From positions 62,001-126,000 of the forward strand of contig NZ_KK366040.1 in assembly GCF_000686945.1 (NCBI RefSeq): a stretch of DNA of 64,000 bases. Direction: 5' to 3'. Both the position numbers and the translations under genes were made by a program. Below are positions 1 through 8,253 of this stretch, piece by piece. This stretch comes from Selenomonas sp. AE3005 (GTDB lineage Bacteria; Bacillota; Negativicutes; Selenomonadales; Selenomonadaceae). Every line of letters begins with the position of its first letter. Position 1 is the first letter of the stretch. Below the pieces are notes generated by a model. That model did not search any database and was not told the DNA's origin. It saw nothing but the letters and a program-made list of their open reading frames with translations.

Positions 1-198
1 GAATACCACCACGATACTCACACAGATAACGTAGAGCATCACCATATCCTTTTCCGCCAGTACCTTATCCACCATATCCTTGATAATCCAGGGCAGATAG
101 AGGTTACAAGCCGCTGCAATTACAATGCAGACAATGGCCAGCCCCAGGCGTTTCAGGTAAGGCCTGATATATTGCAGAAGGCGCTTATAATTCTTCAT
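1..198 (-). CDS. msbA: MsbA-type lipid A/phospholipid flippase, N-terminal fragment
   Basis: This is the first 66 codons of a gene that runs off the left edge. Translation from the ATG at 198 begins MKNYKRLLQYIRPYLKRLGL and continues into a hydrophobic helix, then 'LPWIIKDMVDKVL' and a second hydrophobic stretch. That is the usual opening of the transmembrane domain of an ABC exporter of the MsbA family, which flips lipid A core across the inner membrane. No ATPase motif is visible because the rest lies outside the window. It starts 17 bases after the lpxB stop, so it is probably cotranscribed with lpxB; that position supports MsbA over a generic drug exporter. Confidence 0.75.
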   Translation of the reverse strand, partial: MKNYKRLLQYIRPYLKRLGLAIVCIVIAAACNLYLPWIIKDMVDKVLAEKDMVMLYVICVSIVVVF

Positions 199-215
199 GT
201 ATTTCCCTCACTAAT

Positions 216-1358
216 TTATTTGGCAGCAAATTCCCGGGCCGCCGCCAGTATCCGCTGAGCCACGCGCCCGGATGCCCCCGGCGGCCCCAGCTGTTCACAG
301 GCGGCCTGCAGTTTGGCCAGCACTTCCCGGCGATGTTCCTCGCCAGGATATAATTTCTTCAGCTCTGCCGCAATATTTTCCGCCGTGACCTCATCCTGCA
401 AAAGTTCTCTTTGAAAACTTTCGTTTAAGAGTATATTTGGCAGGCTGAAATTATCGACATGCACCAACAGTTTGCCAATGGCATAGGATACGGCTGACAG
501 GCGGTAGAGCACTACACATGGCAGCCCTAAAAGCGCGGCCTCCATCACCACAGTTCCGGAGGTGGCCATCGCCGCGTCAGCGGCCGCCATCAGACTGTAA
601 CGCTTTTCCGTGACCAGCGTTACCGGCACACCGGCAGCTGCGATCATTTCCTCAATGCGTTCCCGGCTGACGGTATCAGCCACCGGCAGGTAAAATACCG
701 TAGCCGGCTTTTCCGCCAGCAGTTTTTTTGCCCCGTCCAGCATATAGGGCAGCAGCAGTTCTATCTCCTGCTTGCGGCTGCCGGGGATCATCAGCACCAC
801 TGTTTTATCCGCCGGCATCTTAAAGTATTGCCGGGCCTCGTCCCTGGGCATTTCTGCCTGTACGGCGTCAACCAGCGGATTGCCCACAAAGGAAATCTTG
901 GCTCCGGCGGCCTGATAAACCGGCAGCTCATGCGGAAATATCGCGATAAACTCATCAGCGATCCGGGCACAGCTTTGCGCCCGGCCTTTGCGCCAGGCCC
1001 AGGCTGATGGCGGTATATAGGAAAACACCGGGATTCCCAAAGATTTGGCTTTCCTGGCCAGCCGCCAGTTAAAATCAGGATAATCAATCAGCACCAGCAT
1101 ATCCGGCTTTTCCTCACGCATAAAATCCGTAAGGCCGGACAACAATTTATACAGACGCCGCAGGTTTACGAGTACCTCCCAAACGCCCATAACACTGTAT
1201 TCAGCAAAATTTTTATACAGGCGGACGCCGGCTGTTTCCATTCTGCTGCCGCCAAAGCCGACAAGCTCCACGGCCGGGTCTAAAGCCTTAATGGCCCGGG
1301 CAATATTCTCGCCATGTACATCGCCTGATGCTTCCCCTGCTGAAAACATTATTTTCAT
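216..1358 (-). CDS. lpxB: Lipid-A-disaccharide synthase LpxB
   Basis: This 380-residue protein is a family 19 glycosyltransferase. It joins UDP-2,3-diacylglucosamine and lipid X to form the lipid A disaccharide at the cytoplasmic face of the inner membrane. Visible hallmarks are GEASGDVHG near residues 8-16, the central GNPLVD motif, IPGSRKQEIELLLP in the nucleotide-binding half, and ATSGTVVMEAALLGLPCVVL near residues 265-284. Length matches the family. A GGAGG ribosome site precedes the ATG. A terminator-like hairpin lies between lpxI and this gene, so lpxB-msbA may have some independent or attenuated expression. Confidence 0.95.
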   Translation of the reverse strand: MKIMFSAGEASGDVHGENIARAIKALDPAVELVGFGGSRMETAGVRLYKNFAEYSVMGVWEVLVNLRRLYKLLSGLTDFMREEKPDMLVLIDYPDFNWRLARKAKSLGIPVFSYIPPSAWAWRKGRAQSCARIADEFIAIFPHELPVYQAAGAKISFVGNPLVDAVQAEMPRDEARQYFKMPADKTVVLMIPGSRKQEIELLLPYMLDGAKKLLAEKPATVFYLPVADTVSRERIEEMIAAAGVPVTLVTEKRYSLMAAADAAMATSGTVVMEAALLGLPCVVLYRLSAVSYAIGKLLVHVDNFSLPNILLNESFQRELLQDEVTAENIAAELKKLYPGEEHRREVLAKLQAACEQLGPPGASGRVAQRILAAAREFAAK

Positions 1359-1404
1359 GGGCTGACCTCCTGTAAGTGTAAATACTAAACCATCCTATAT
1401 TTTA

Positions 1405-1453
1405 ACACAAAAAAAGATACCGGGCATCCTTTTTTTACATCCCCGGCATCTTT
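1405..1453 (-). terminator. Intrinsic terminator after lpxI
   Basis: On the minus strand the arms at 1442-1453 and 1413-1424 form a 12-bp stem (AAAGATGCCGGG with CCCGGTATCTTT, one G-U pair). A run of T residues follows directly. It lies just past the lpxI stop and could reduce read-through into lpxB-msbA. Confidence 0.7.
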
Positions 1454-1461
1454 CTTCCAAA

Positions 1462-2265
1462 TCACATCGCCATAATCGTAATATCGTTAGCCTCGGCTAA
1501 GGCGATGACCTCTTCACTTTCCACGAGCAAGGTGGCCCCAGCCTCAATAACCAATGCCCTGGCCTTGGTTTCCACCATCATCTGCAGGGTTTTCAGCCCC
1601 ACGGTCGGTACATCAAAGCGGTTATCCTGTTCAGGCTTGGCGACTTTGGCCACCACAGCACCACCGCCGGCCAGCTTGCCGCCCCGCAAAATGCAGGCGT
1701 CAGTCCCTTCGATGGCCTCCAAAGCCATGACCGCCATGTCTTTTACCACTACGGTCTGGCCAACATCCATCCGGCCGATTTCCTTGGCCATCTTAAAGCC
1801 GAATTCCATATCCTTCAGCTCATCAGCCGTCGGCTGCCGCTTGGTCAGCACGCCCTTGGCGGGCATTAACTGACGAATCAGTGCCGTCTGGTCAAAAACC
1901 TCTACATCGATTTTTTTCAGCTCGTCCACAATCGCCAGCATAATCGTATCATCCTTGCGGTTGGGCAGTTTCATCAAAATCTGCATGGCTTTCAAATCCG
2001 GCAGAGCCTTGCCGGCGAACAGTAATTCCTTGGTGACCTTGCCAATCATCGTCACCTTGTGGATGTCATTTTTCTTTAGATGCTTTAAAATCTTGCCCAC
2101 CTTGAGGACATTGATTTCTTCATAGTTATCAGCGTAATCCCTGAGGCGCTGGTCTGTCTCCTTCAGGAGCGCTACAGCGTAAACCTCGTAGCCGAGTTTC
2201 TTCGCCGCTCTCGCTATTTCCACCGGCAGGGCACCAATCCCGGCCAAAAGTCCTATCCGCTCCAT
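1462..2265 (-). CDS. lpxI: UDP-2,3-diacylglucosamine diphosphatase LpxI
   Basis: This is the LpxI type of lipid A pyrophosphatase, unrelated to LpxH. It cleaves UDP-2,3-diacylglucosamine to lipid X. The N-terminus reads MERIGLLAGIGALPVEIARA, the usual LpxI opening, and the C-terminal half has VVKDMAVMALEAIEGTD and the glycine-rich RGGKLAGGGAVVAKVAKP, typical of the catalytic domain. I chose the ATG at 2265 because AGGAGG stands a few bases upstream; an in-frame GTG at 2280 would contain that ribosome site inside the gene. The protein is 267 residues, normal for the family. It lies between lpxA and lpxB, as in other Negativicutes, and supplies the substrate of LpxB. Confidence 0.92.
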   Translation of the reverse strand: MERIGLLAGIGALPVEIARAAKKLGYEVYAVALLKETDQRLRDYADNYEEINVLKVGKILKHLKKNDIHKVTMIGKVTKELLFAGKALPDLKAMQILMKLPNRKDDTIMLAIVDELKKIDVEVFDQTALIRQLMPAKGVLTKRQPTADELKDMEFGFKMAKEIGRMDVGQTVVVKDMAVMALEAIEGTDACILRGGKLAGGGAVVAKVAKPEQDNRFDVPTVGLKTLQMMVETKARALVIEAGATLLVESEEVIALAEANDITIMAM

Positions 2266-2295
2266 GATATTCCTCCGCACCTCAAAAATTAAAAC

Positions 2296-3123
2296 TTACT
2301 CGTCTTTACCGAATTCACCACGGCGTTCACGGCAGATGCCCCTGTCTACATTGCGCAGGAAACGGAGCAGGTGGTCCACTTCCTCACAGGAGGGAATTTC
2401 CTGTTCGATGATGGACACAGCCTTCTGCAGGCTGATCCCTGACCGAAATAGCATTCTATAAGCTTGCTTTAAGCGTCTGCGTGCCGTAGCATCTACTCCA
2501 GCCCGGGATAATCCTACACTGTTAAGACCAACAGTTTTGGCCGGCTGGCCGGCAACGATAGTATAAGGCACAACGTCCTGCGTCAGGCGGCTCATGCCGC
2601 CAATCATAGCATTGCGGCCGATTTTTACAAACTGGTGTACGCCCGTCATGCCGCCGATAACAGCACGGTCCTCTACCACCGCATGCCCGGCCAGGCTGGC
2701 CAGGTTGGACATGATAACCCGGTTGCCAATGACACAGTTATGGGCAACATGGGTGAGCGCCATCAGCAGGCAGTCATTGCCAATACGCGTTTCTTCACCT
2801 TCACCTGTGGCCCGATGAACCGTAGCCCCTTCGCGGATGGTTGTTCTGTCACCAATGAAGGTATAGCTTTTTTCACCTTTGAATTTCAAATCCTGCGGCA
2901 CTTCACCGATGGAGGCACCTTGGAAAATATGACATTCTTTGCCGATTTTTGTCCAGCCATGAATGACCACATGGGGACCTATCACTGTGCCTTCACCGAT
3001 TTCCACGTCGGGCCCAATGACAGAGTACGGACCAATATCCACCCCGGCAGCGATTTTGGCACCTTCGCCAACAACTGCGGTTTCATGTATATGCGCATCG
3101 GCACTGATATTTTCAGTACTCAT
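2296..3123 (-). CDS. lpxA: Acyl-ACP--UDP-N-acetylglucosamine O-acyltransferase LpxA
   Basis: LpxA performs the first step of lipid A synthesis, moving a 3-hydroxyacyl chain from ACP to UDP-GlcNAc. The N-terminal ~190 residues are hexapeptide repeats (isoleucine/valine every sixth position, e.g. VDIGPYSVIGPDVEIGEGTV) that fold as a left-handed beta-helix. The catalytic-histidine region is visible in LMALTHVAHNCVIGN, and the family motif IGGMSRLTQDVVPY follows. The C-terminal helical domain ends at residue 275, close to the usual ~260. AAGGAG lies 8 bases before the ATG. The gene follows fabZ by about 120 bases, the common arrangement. Confidence 0.95.
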   Translation of the reverse strand: MSTENISADAHIHETAVVGEGAKIAAGVDIGPYSVIGPDVEIGEGTVIGPHVVIHGWTKIGKECHIFQGASIGEVPQDLKFKGEKSYTFIGDRTTIREGATVHRATGEGEETRIGNDCLLMALTHVAHNCVIGNRVIMSNLASLAGHAVVEDRAVIGGMTGVHQFVKIGRNAMIGGMSRLTQDVVPYTIVAGQPAKTVGLNSVGLSRAGVDATARRRLKQAYRMLFRSGISLQKAVSIIEQEIPSCEEVDHLLRFLRNVDRGICRERRGEFGKDE

Positions 3124-3246
3124 TTCTACAACTCCTTAATCTATCCACCGGCACCAGTCTATCCATGCTGCCGGCAGGCTCTTTGCACCGGTTGGTTTCC
3201 CCAGCACTCAACAGCTGTGCAAAGAATATTCTTTATTGACATCTGC

Positions 3247-3687
3247 TTACATTTCAGATTCGCGTTTCATGGCGAACTTGAAATCCGCCGATGCCACCAG
3301 CTGGTCGTCTACATAGCCATCGCAATGCAACAGACCGAACTCGCCGCGCACACGTACTACATGAGCCTTGGTTACCAGCTGGTCGCCAGGCACTACCGGG
3401 CGTTTGAACTTAATGTTCTCCATGCCGCCAAACATGGCAATCTTGCCACGGTTTTCTTCCGGATAGAGCATGGCTACGCCGCCAACCTGCGCCATCGCCT
3501 CCAAAATCAGCACACCGGGCATGATGGGATGTCCCGGGAAATGACCGTTGAACTGCGGTTCATTCATGGTGATATTTTTTATCCCCGTAGCAGATTTAAA
3601 AGGGTCTATTTCAATAATGCGATCCACCAGCAGCATCGGTGCACGATGGGGCAGAATCTTCATGATTTCTTCAATACCAAGTTCCAT
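3247..3687 (-). CDS. fabZ: 3-hydroxyacyl-ACP dehydratase FabZ
   Basis: FabZ dehydrates 3-hydroxyacyl-ACP in type II fatty acid synthesis and so competes with LpxA and LpxD for the same hydroxyacyl pool. The 146-residue protein has the hot-dog-fold signature: LPHRAPMLLVDR near the N-terminus and FNGHFPGHPIMPGVLILEAMAQ, which includes the active-site histidine (GHFPGHP) and the glutamate (LILEAMAQ). Length is standard. It lies between lpxC and lpxA, an arrangement shared with many diderms that lets lipid A and fatty acid synthesis be balanced. Confidence 0.96.
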   Translation of the reverse strand: MELGIEEIMKILPHRAPMLLVDRIIEIDPFKSATGIKNITMNEPQFNGHFPGHPIMPGVLILEAMAQVGGVAMLYPEENRGKIAMFGGMENIKFKRPVVPGDQLVTKAHVVRVRGEFGLLHCDGYVDDQLVASADFKFAMKRESEM

Positions 3688-3720
3688 TTTTATTTCCCTC
3701 TTTCTCTGATAGTCCGTTTC

Positions 3721-4548
3721 TCAACCTAAACTCTTCTGAATTTCCTTAGCCAGCGCCGTATTCAATGCATGACCAGAGGCCACGGCAATGACATGACCAC
3801 GGATCGGTCCTGCCAGGCGCAAATCGCCAATAACATCCAAAATTTTATGCCGCACCAGCTCATCCTCATAATGCAGGGGATTGAGCCAGCCTTCATCATT
3901 GTAGACAATGACGCTTTCCAAAGTGCCGCCGAGACCAAGCCCCATCTTCTGCAGGGCCTCTATCTCTTTTTCGTAGGCAATCGTCCGCGCCGGCGCTATT
4001 TCCTTCTCATATGTTTCAGGGTTTATCGCAAAGTTTTCGTACTGTATCCCAATGAGCTTATGGGGATTTACAGACGTAAAGCTTACCCGGAAACCGTCAT
4101 AGGGCAGCACCATGACAAAGCGCTGCTGTTCTTCATCGTCAATACGATAAATCTTGTCAATCACGATCTCCCGGCGTTCGGCCGTAAGTTCCTGAACCCC
4201 GGCCTCCTGCATTAGCTTAAAGAACGCCAGGGACGAGCCGTCCGCCACCGGCGGTTCTTCCGCATCAATCTCTATATAACAGTTATCTATCTGCATAGCA
4301 TGAAAGGCACTCATCAGATGTTCTATCGTAAAGACCTTACAGCCGTTTTCTTCAACAGTCGTCGCGCGGAGCGTCGAGGTAACGTTGGCTGCTACGGCCT
4401 TAATCGTGGGTTGTCCGTCAATGTCCATGCGTTTAAACACCAGGCCTGTATCCGCCGGTGCCGGTTTTAATACCATATGCACTTCCTGACCGGAATGCAA
4501 TCCCACACCAGTATAAACTGCTGCAGCTGCCAGTGTAGTTTGCCGCAA
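3721..4548 (-). CDS. lpxC: UDP-3-O-acyl-N-acetylglucosamine deacetylase LpxC
   Basis: LpxC is the zinc amidase that commits UDP-GlcNAc to lipid A. The 275-residue product has the expected metal ligands: His77 in EHLMSA and the HKILD pair His234/Asp238, plus a catalytic-type His near 260 (SGHAL). The N-terminal TGVGLHSG motif is also typical. Length is slightly short against the ~300 of enterobacterial LpxC, mainly at the C-terminus. The start codon appears to be TTG at 4548, with GGAGG seven bases upstream; no better ATG is near. A promoter with a perfect dyad lies just before it, so lpxC-fabZ-lpxA may be separately controlled within the cluster. Confidence 0.95.
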   Translation of the reverse strand: MRQTTLAAAAVYTGVGLHSGQEVHMVLKPAPADTGLVFKRMDIDGQPTIKAVAANVTSTLRATTVEENGCKVFTIEHLMSAFHAMQIDNCYIEIDAEEPPVADGSSLAFFKLMQEAGVQELTAERREIVIDKIYRIDDEEQQRFVMVLPYDGFRVSFTSVNPHKLIGIQYENFAINPETYEKEIAPARTIAYEKEIEALQKMGLGLGGTLESVIVYNDEGWLNPLHYEDELVRHKILDVIGDLRLAGPIRGHVIAVASGHALNTALAKEIQKSLG

Positions 4549-4562
4549 AATAATTCCTCCTC

Positions 4563-4609
4563 ATAGTAGTCATTACTACTATTTTAACCAACATCCTCCA
4601 CTATTGCAA
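4563..4609 (-). promoter_or_regulatory. Candidate lpxC promoter with a dyad operator
   Basis: On the minus strand TTGCAA (4604-4609) and TAAAAT (4581-4586) are separated by 17 bases, a good sigma-A-type pair. It overlaps the 3' end of the upstream acyltransferase. A perfect inverted repeat, ATAGTAGT-N4-ACTACTAT (4563-4582), covers the end of the -10 box and the expected start of transcription. It could be a repressor site or a 5' mRNA hairpin. Confidence 0.5.
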
Positions 4610-5488
4610 CCATGGTTTATCGGGAAATTCCTCCCGTATGGACTTCCAGCGGTCGTGGAGCCAAAACCATTCTTCCGGATACTTGCGGATATGGGCCTCT
4701 ATGGCGTCATTCAAAAACTGCGTCATTTTGGCAATATCCGCTCGCTTGTCCTTCGTCTTTTCCACATAAAAGGGGCCATCAACAATCAGCGTATGCGTGC
4801 CATCAGGTTCCCGGTGCATAAAGGACGTGAGGATGGGCACACTCTGGAATCTGGCCATCGAGGCAGGCCCCGTCAGGCAATTAGTATACTGCCCAAAGAA
4901 TTTCAGCACAATGCCATCGTGACGGTTGGGGTCCTGGTCAGCAATCAGGCCGATAGCCCAGCCTTTTTTCAGCATATCAAACATTTCCCGTACACCGGTC
5001 TTGTAAGTAATATGCATGCCTATCAGCGTGCGGTATTCATTGATAAACTTATCCACTCCGGCATCACGCTGTTTTTGTGCTACCCCGACCAGCGGAATCC
5101 CTGCCATGGCAAACGCACCACCCATAAGCTCCCAGTTGCCGCTGTGAGCTGCTGCAATTACCGCGCCTTTTTGCTCCGCCATACTTTGCTGCAGTTTTTC
5201 CAAACCTTGAATACGCACGTACTTATCCGGCTGACGTTTTATCACCGGAAAGCGCAGCACCTCCATCAACATCGAACCAAAACGCACCGTACTGGCTCTG
5301 ACGATGCGCTCTGCCTCCTGTTCCGAGCAGCCAAGGCAGCGCATTACCTGTCCCTTGGCCATCTGTTTGCGTTTTCCCGGCACTGCCAGCCAGCCCATAT
5401 AGCCCAAGGTCTGTCCAAAGTGTTCACATAGGCCGCGAGGCAATAAGCAAGCTGCCCAGCTTATCAATTTCAGAGCATAATATACCAC
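4601..5488 (-). CDS. LpxL/HtrB-family lysophospholipid (lipid A) acyltransferase
   Basis: This 295-residue protein belongs to the LpxL/LpxM/HtrB family that adds secondary acyl chains to the lipid A precursor on the inner membrane. It shows the HX4E catalytic motif (AAHSGNWE), the N-terminal hydrophobic anchor (YYALKLISWAACLLP), and LIADQDPNRHDGIVLKFFG with TGPASMARFQ further on, all typical. I start it at GTG 5488, which has GGAGG eight bases upstream. The longer frame to 5533 would run through a terminator-like hairpin. It lies between lpxD and lpxC; whether it transfers laurate, myristate or another chain cannot be told from sequence. Confidence 0.88.
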   Translation of the reverse strand: MVYYALKLISWAACLLPRGLCEHFGQTLGYMGWLAVPGKRKQMAKGQVMRCLGCSEQEAERIVRASTVRFGSMLMEVLRFPVIKRQPDKYVRIQGLEKLQQSMAEQKGAVIAAAHSGNWELMGGAFAMAGIPLVGVAQKQRDAGVDKFINEYRTLIGMHITYKTGVREMFDMLKKGWAIGLIADQDPNRHDGIVLKFFGQYTNCLTGPASMARFQSVPILTSFMHREPDGTHTLIVDGPFYVEKTKDKRADIAKMTQFLNDAIEAHIRKYPEEWFWLHDRWKSIREEFPDKPWLQ

Positions 5489-5520
5489 GTTACCTGCCTC
5501 CAAAAAGTCCTGCTGACACC

Positions 5521-5543
5521 AAAAAGCCCCCAAGCAGGGGCTT
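5521..5543 (-). terminator. Terminator-like hairpin after lpxD
   Basis: On the minus strand AAGCCCC pairs with GGGGCTT across a short loop and is followed by a T run (5521-5525). It begins 13 bases past the lpxD stop and precedes the acyltransferase start, so it may partly end transcription coming from the chaperone/lpxD genes. Confidence 0.55.
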
Positions 5544-5555
5544 CTGGCAATATTA

Positions 5556-6575
5556 CTATTTATTTTCGTACTTAGCCAGCTGCTTTTCCAGCTGTTTTAT
5601 CTTTTTCAGCATCTCCGGCAATTTTTTCATCGACGCCTGCATGCGCAGCCATTCCGTATGAGACTGCACAGGGAAACCGGCACAGAACACGCCTTCCGGC
5701 ATGTCACCGATAATCCCGGACCGTGCTGCATAGACGGAATTTGCCCCGATGTTGATGTGCCCTACAGTGCCCACCTGGCCGCCGAACGTAACATTATGAC
5801 CAACGGTCGTAGAACCGGAAATACCCGTCTGGGCTACAATCAGACAGTTAGCACCAATCTTGCAGTTGTGGCCGATATGTACCAGATTATCGATTTTCGT
5901 GCCCTGACCGATAACCGTAGCCCCCATGGCGGCCCTGTCAATGCCGTCATGGGCGCCGATTTCCACATCGTCTTCCAAAACCACGATGCCCACCTGGGGC
6001 ACTTTGGTATGGACGCCGTCTTTGGTTGTGAAACCAAAACCATCGGAGCCGATTACGGCCGAACTGTGAATCACACAGCGCTTGCCAACCCGGCAATGCT
6101 CACGTACGGTAGCGTTGGAGTACACCACCGTATCTTCACCGATTTCCGCATACTGGCCGATATAAGTATGGGGGTAAATTATGACATTGTCACCAATAAC
6201 GGCATGGTCATCAATCATGGCAAAAGGCATGATAGTAACGTTCTTCCCTAATTTTACATCTTTGCCGACATGAGCTTGGGCGCTGACACCCTGTTCATGC
6301 TGCAGCTTTGGCGTAAATATCTCCAACAGCTTGGCAAAAGCCGCTCTGGGGTCTTCCACCAGCAGAGCTGTTTTCGGGAAATCCGTTATGCCCTCCGGCA
6401 GCATTACTGCCGCCGCGTTACAGGTTTTAGCTTCCTCGATATGTGGTTCTACCGCGAAGGTCAAATCATGCGCACCTGCACCCTGAATATTGTCCAGACC
6501 TTCGATTTCAATATTCCCGTCGCCAACAATGCGCCCTGCCACGAGGCCGGCTATTTCCTGCAATGTCTTTTTCAT
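5556..6575 (-). CDS. lpxD: UDP-3-O-acylglucosamine N-acyltransferase LpxD
   Basis: LpxD adds the second 3-hydroxyacyl chain, to the amine of UDP-3-O-acylglucosamine. The N-terminal ~100 residues form the uridine-binding domain ([35 protein letters not shown]). A long hexapeptide beta-helix follows, with GSDGFGF and the histidine-containing [11 protein letters not shown] typical of LpxD, and a short C-terminal helix ([18 protein letters not shown]). At 339 residues the length is normal. It lies just downstream of the OmpH/Skp-like genes, as lpxD does in many Gram-negatives. Confidence 0.95.
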   Translation of the reverse strand: MKKTLQEIAGLVAGRIVGDGNIEIEGLDNIQGAGAHDLTFAVEPHIEEAKTCNAAAVMLPEGITDFPKTALLVEDPRAAFAKLLEIFTPKLQHEQGVSAQAHVGKDVKLGKNVTIMPFAMIDDHAVIGDNVIIYPHTYIGQYAEIGEDTVVYSNATVREHCRVGKRCVIHSSAVIGSDGFGFTTKDGVHTKVPQVGIVVLEDDVEIGAHDGIDRAAMGATVIGQGTKIDNLVHIGHNCKIGANCLIVAQTGISGSTTVGHNVTFGGQVGTVGHINIGANSVYAARSGIIGDMPEGVFCAGFPVQSHTEWLRMQASMKKLPEMLKKIKQLEKQLAKYENK

Positions 6576-6593
6576 GCTGCTAATACTCCCATC

Positions 6594-7043
6594 TTACTGC
6601 AACTGTGCGATTACGGCATCAGTAACGTCTTCAGCGCCACTGACAGCTGTCGGCTGGTCAGCAGCGTTGTTCACTACTGCATCAAGTTTCTTTTCCTTCA
6701 TAACAGCAGCACAGGCTGCATCTATCTTCTGTTTCAGCTGCAACGAGTAGGACTGGTTGAGCCCCTGTATTTTACGCTGGCTGTCCATCTGAGCCTTCTG
6801 CAAATCTTCCTGGCTCATGTTGGGATTTTCCTGCATTTTTTTCTGCAGCTCTTCTCCGGCCTGCGTCTGGGCTTCCTGAATCTTCTTATTGCCCTCCTCG
6901 ACCAGCGTGTTAATCTGCGGAGCTTCTTTCGTAACGCGTTCACCATCTATATAACCGATTTTCGCCTGTCCGCAGCCGCTGACCAGCATAGCTCCTAACA
7001 TAGCTGCAGCCATGAAGGCCGCAGATTTTTTGCGTAATTTCAT
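6594..7043 (-). CDS. OmpH/Skp-like lipoprotein (first of three in the row)
   Basis: This 149-residue protein has a lipoprotein signal peptide with lipobox LVSGC, so it should be processed to a lipid-anchored cysteine. The rest resembles the OmpH/Skp family of periplasmic chaperones: an opening beta strand (KIGYIDGERVTKEAPQ), a long charged helix rich in Q, E and K (about residues 45-110), and a closing segment (LDAVVNNAADQ...DVTDAVIAQL) that matches the Skp trimer-forming core. It lies between lpxD and a larger OmpH-like gene. Skp proteins hold unfolded outer-membrane proteins; a lipid-anchored form is unusual, since classical Skp is soluble. Confidence 0.8.
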   Translation of the reverse strand: MKLRKKSAAFMAAAMLGAMLVSGCGQAKIGYIDGERVTKEAPQINTLVEEGNKKIQEAQTQAGEELQKKMQENPNMSQEDLQKAQMDSQRKIQGLNQSYSLQLKQKIDAACAAVMKEKKLDAVVNNAADQPTAVSGAEDVTDAVIAQLQ

Positions 7044-7066
7044 TATCTTTCGCTTCTTTCTTTGCT

Positions 7067-8158
7067 TTAAATATTTTTCATTTCCTGCACCAATTCGTCG
7101 GTGACGTCCTGTGTCTTCAGGCCAATAACCACACTATCCTGCGGCTGCAGCGCCGGTACTTTTCCTGTCTGTGGCAGGAAACTGGCAAGTGCCGCCGGAT
7201 GATGAACCAGTATCAGGGTAAAATGATGCATGATGGCAATTTTAGCTGCCTTGCCGGCCACATCATTGATTATATGGGCATGCAGTGCCGCAAGTTCTGC
7301 CTGCTTTTCAGCCAGCTGCTGCCGTTTGGCCAGCCGCTGCTGTACCTTTTCAGCTATGGCCTGTTGCTTGGACATCAGGTCAGCATTACGTGCGTCTGCC
7401 GCTGCGCGAGTCTGTTGCGCAGCCGCCATTTTCTCATCCCGGAGCTTTGGCATACTAGCCCGCCACTGTGCCAGTTCAGGGGCCAGCTTATCCTGAACAT
7501 ATTTTTCAACTTCCTGCTTGTAAGCCTGCCACAATTCATACTGCCGCCGCCCGCGTTCTGCCTGCAGCTGGCTGCGCTGCGCCTCCCAGACTTCCCGTTC
7601 CTCCTGGATTGCCTGTTTAGAGTCCAGCGCATTGTGCATGGCCGCCTGATTGTCCAACTTGATGTTGAGATTTAAAATCTCATTTAAATACTCTTCATCG
7701 AGCGCCTGCCGCCGGGCATTGAAATCCGCCTCGGTGGCCTTGGTGTATTCCTGCCGAAGCTGCTGCGCCTTACGCTCCAGCTCGGCCCGGCCGCCGATTA
7801 CATCAGCAGCATTTTTCTGCCAGACTGACTCTTTAAACGTTTCATCCAGCAGCTGGGGCATTTCCAGGGAAAGCATATCCCCTACATCGGAAACCTCCAG
7901 TTCCAGCAGCTGACATTCTGCGTCCAAAGCGGTAAATTTTTCATAATCGGGATGCGCAGCCACAACCTGCTGCCAGTTGATGATGCCTGTGTCCGGCTTT
8001 TCCTGAGCCATCTGACTATGTTTTGGGGGCAGAATAAACTCCCGCGCCAGCCAGGCGCCCAGAAAAATCATACAAAGGGCAGCCACGGTGCCAACCAGAA
8101 TATTCCGGCGACGCTGTGCTTTGCCAGCTTTCTGACTGTCATCATGCGTTTCCGGCAC
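7067..8158 (-). CDS. Long membrane-anchored OmpH-like coiled-coil protein
   Basis: The product has 363 residues, more than twice classical Skp. A short basic cytoplasmic tail (AQRRRN) is followed by one transmembrane helix (ILVGTVAALCMIFLGAWLA, about residues 20-38). The periplasmic part opens with an OmpH-like strand (INWQQVVAAHPDYEKF), then some 200 residues of alanine-, glutamine- and arginine-rich heptads predicted as coiled coil, and ends with a Skp-like tail (FTLILVHHPAAL... QDVTDELVQEMKNI). The start is GTG at 8158, close behind GGGGGGAG. It lies between two shorter OmpH genes and is likely a paralogue tethered to the inner membrane. Whether it works as a chaperone or spans the periplasm structurally is unknown. 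Confidence 0.75.
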   Translation of the reverse strand: MPETHDDSQKAGKAQRRRNILVGTVAALCMIFLGAWLAREFILPPKHSQMAQEKPDTGIINWQQVVAAHPDYEKFTALDAECQLLELEVSDVGDMLSLEMPQLLDETFKESVWQKNAADVIGGRAELERKAQQLRQEYTKATEADFNARRQALDEEYLNEILNLNIKLDNQAAMHNALDSKQAIQEEREVWEAQRSQLQAERGRRQYELWQAYKQEVEKYVQDKLAPELAQWRASMPKLRDEKMAAAQQTRAAADARNADLMSKQQAIAEKVQQRLAKRQQLAEKQAELAALHAHIINDVAGKAAKIAIMHHFTLILVHHPAALASFLPQTGKVPALQPQDSVVIGLKTQDVTDELVQEMKNI

Positions 8159-8176
8159 CTGCGCTCCCCCCTCTTA

Positions 8177-8211
8177 CAAACAGTACCGAGCGCCTTTGCT
8201 GCTCGGTACTG
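8177..8211 (-). terminator. Intercistronic hairpin between two OmpH-like genes
   Basis: CAGTACCGAGC (8181-8191) and GCTCGGTACTG (8201-8211) form a perfect 11-bp stem with a 9-base loop. The minus-strand sequence after it is only weakly T-rich (TTTGT). It probably limits read-through from the small OmpH gene or protects the mRNA end. Confidence 0.5.
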
Positions 8212-8253
8212 CCAAACTTTATATAGTCCAATCAGTGAAGTACCTGACTGCTC

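Noticed and set aside
2635-3729. A 364-codon plus-strand frame over lpxA and fabZ
   Set aside because: It is the antisense shadow of two clear lipid genes.
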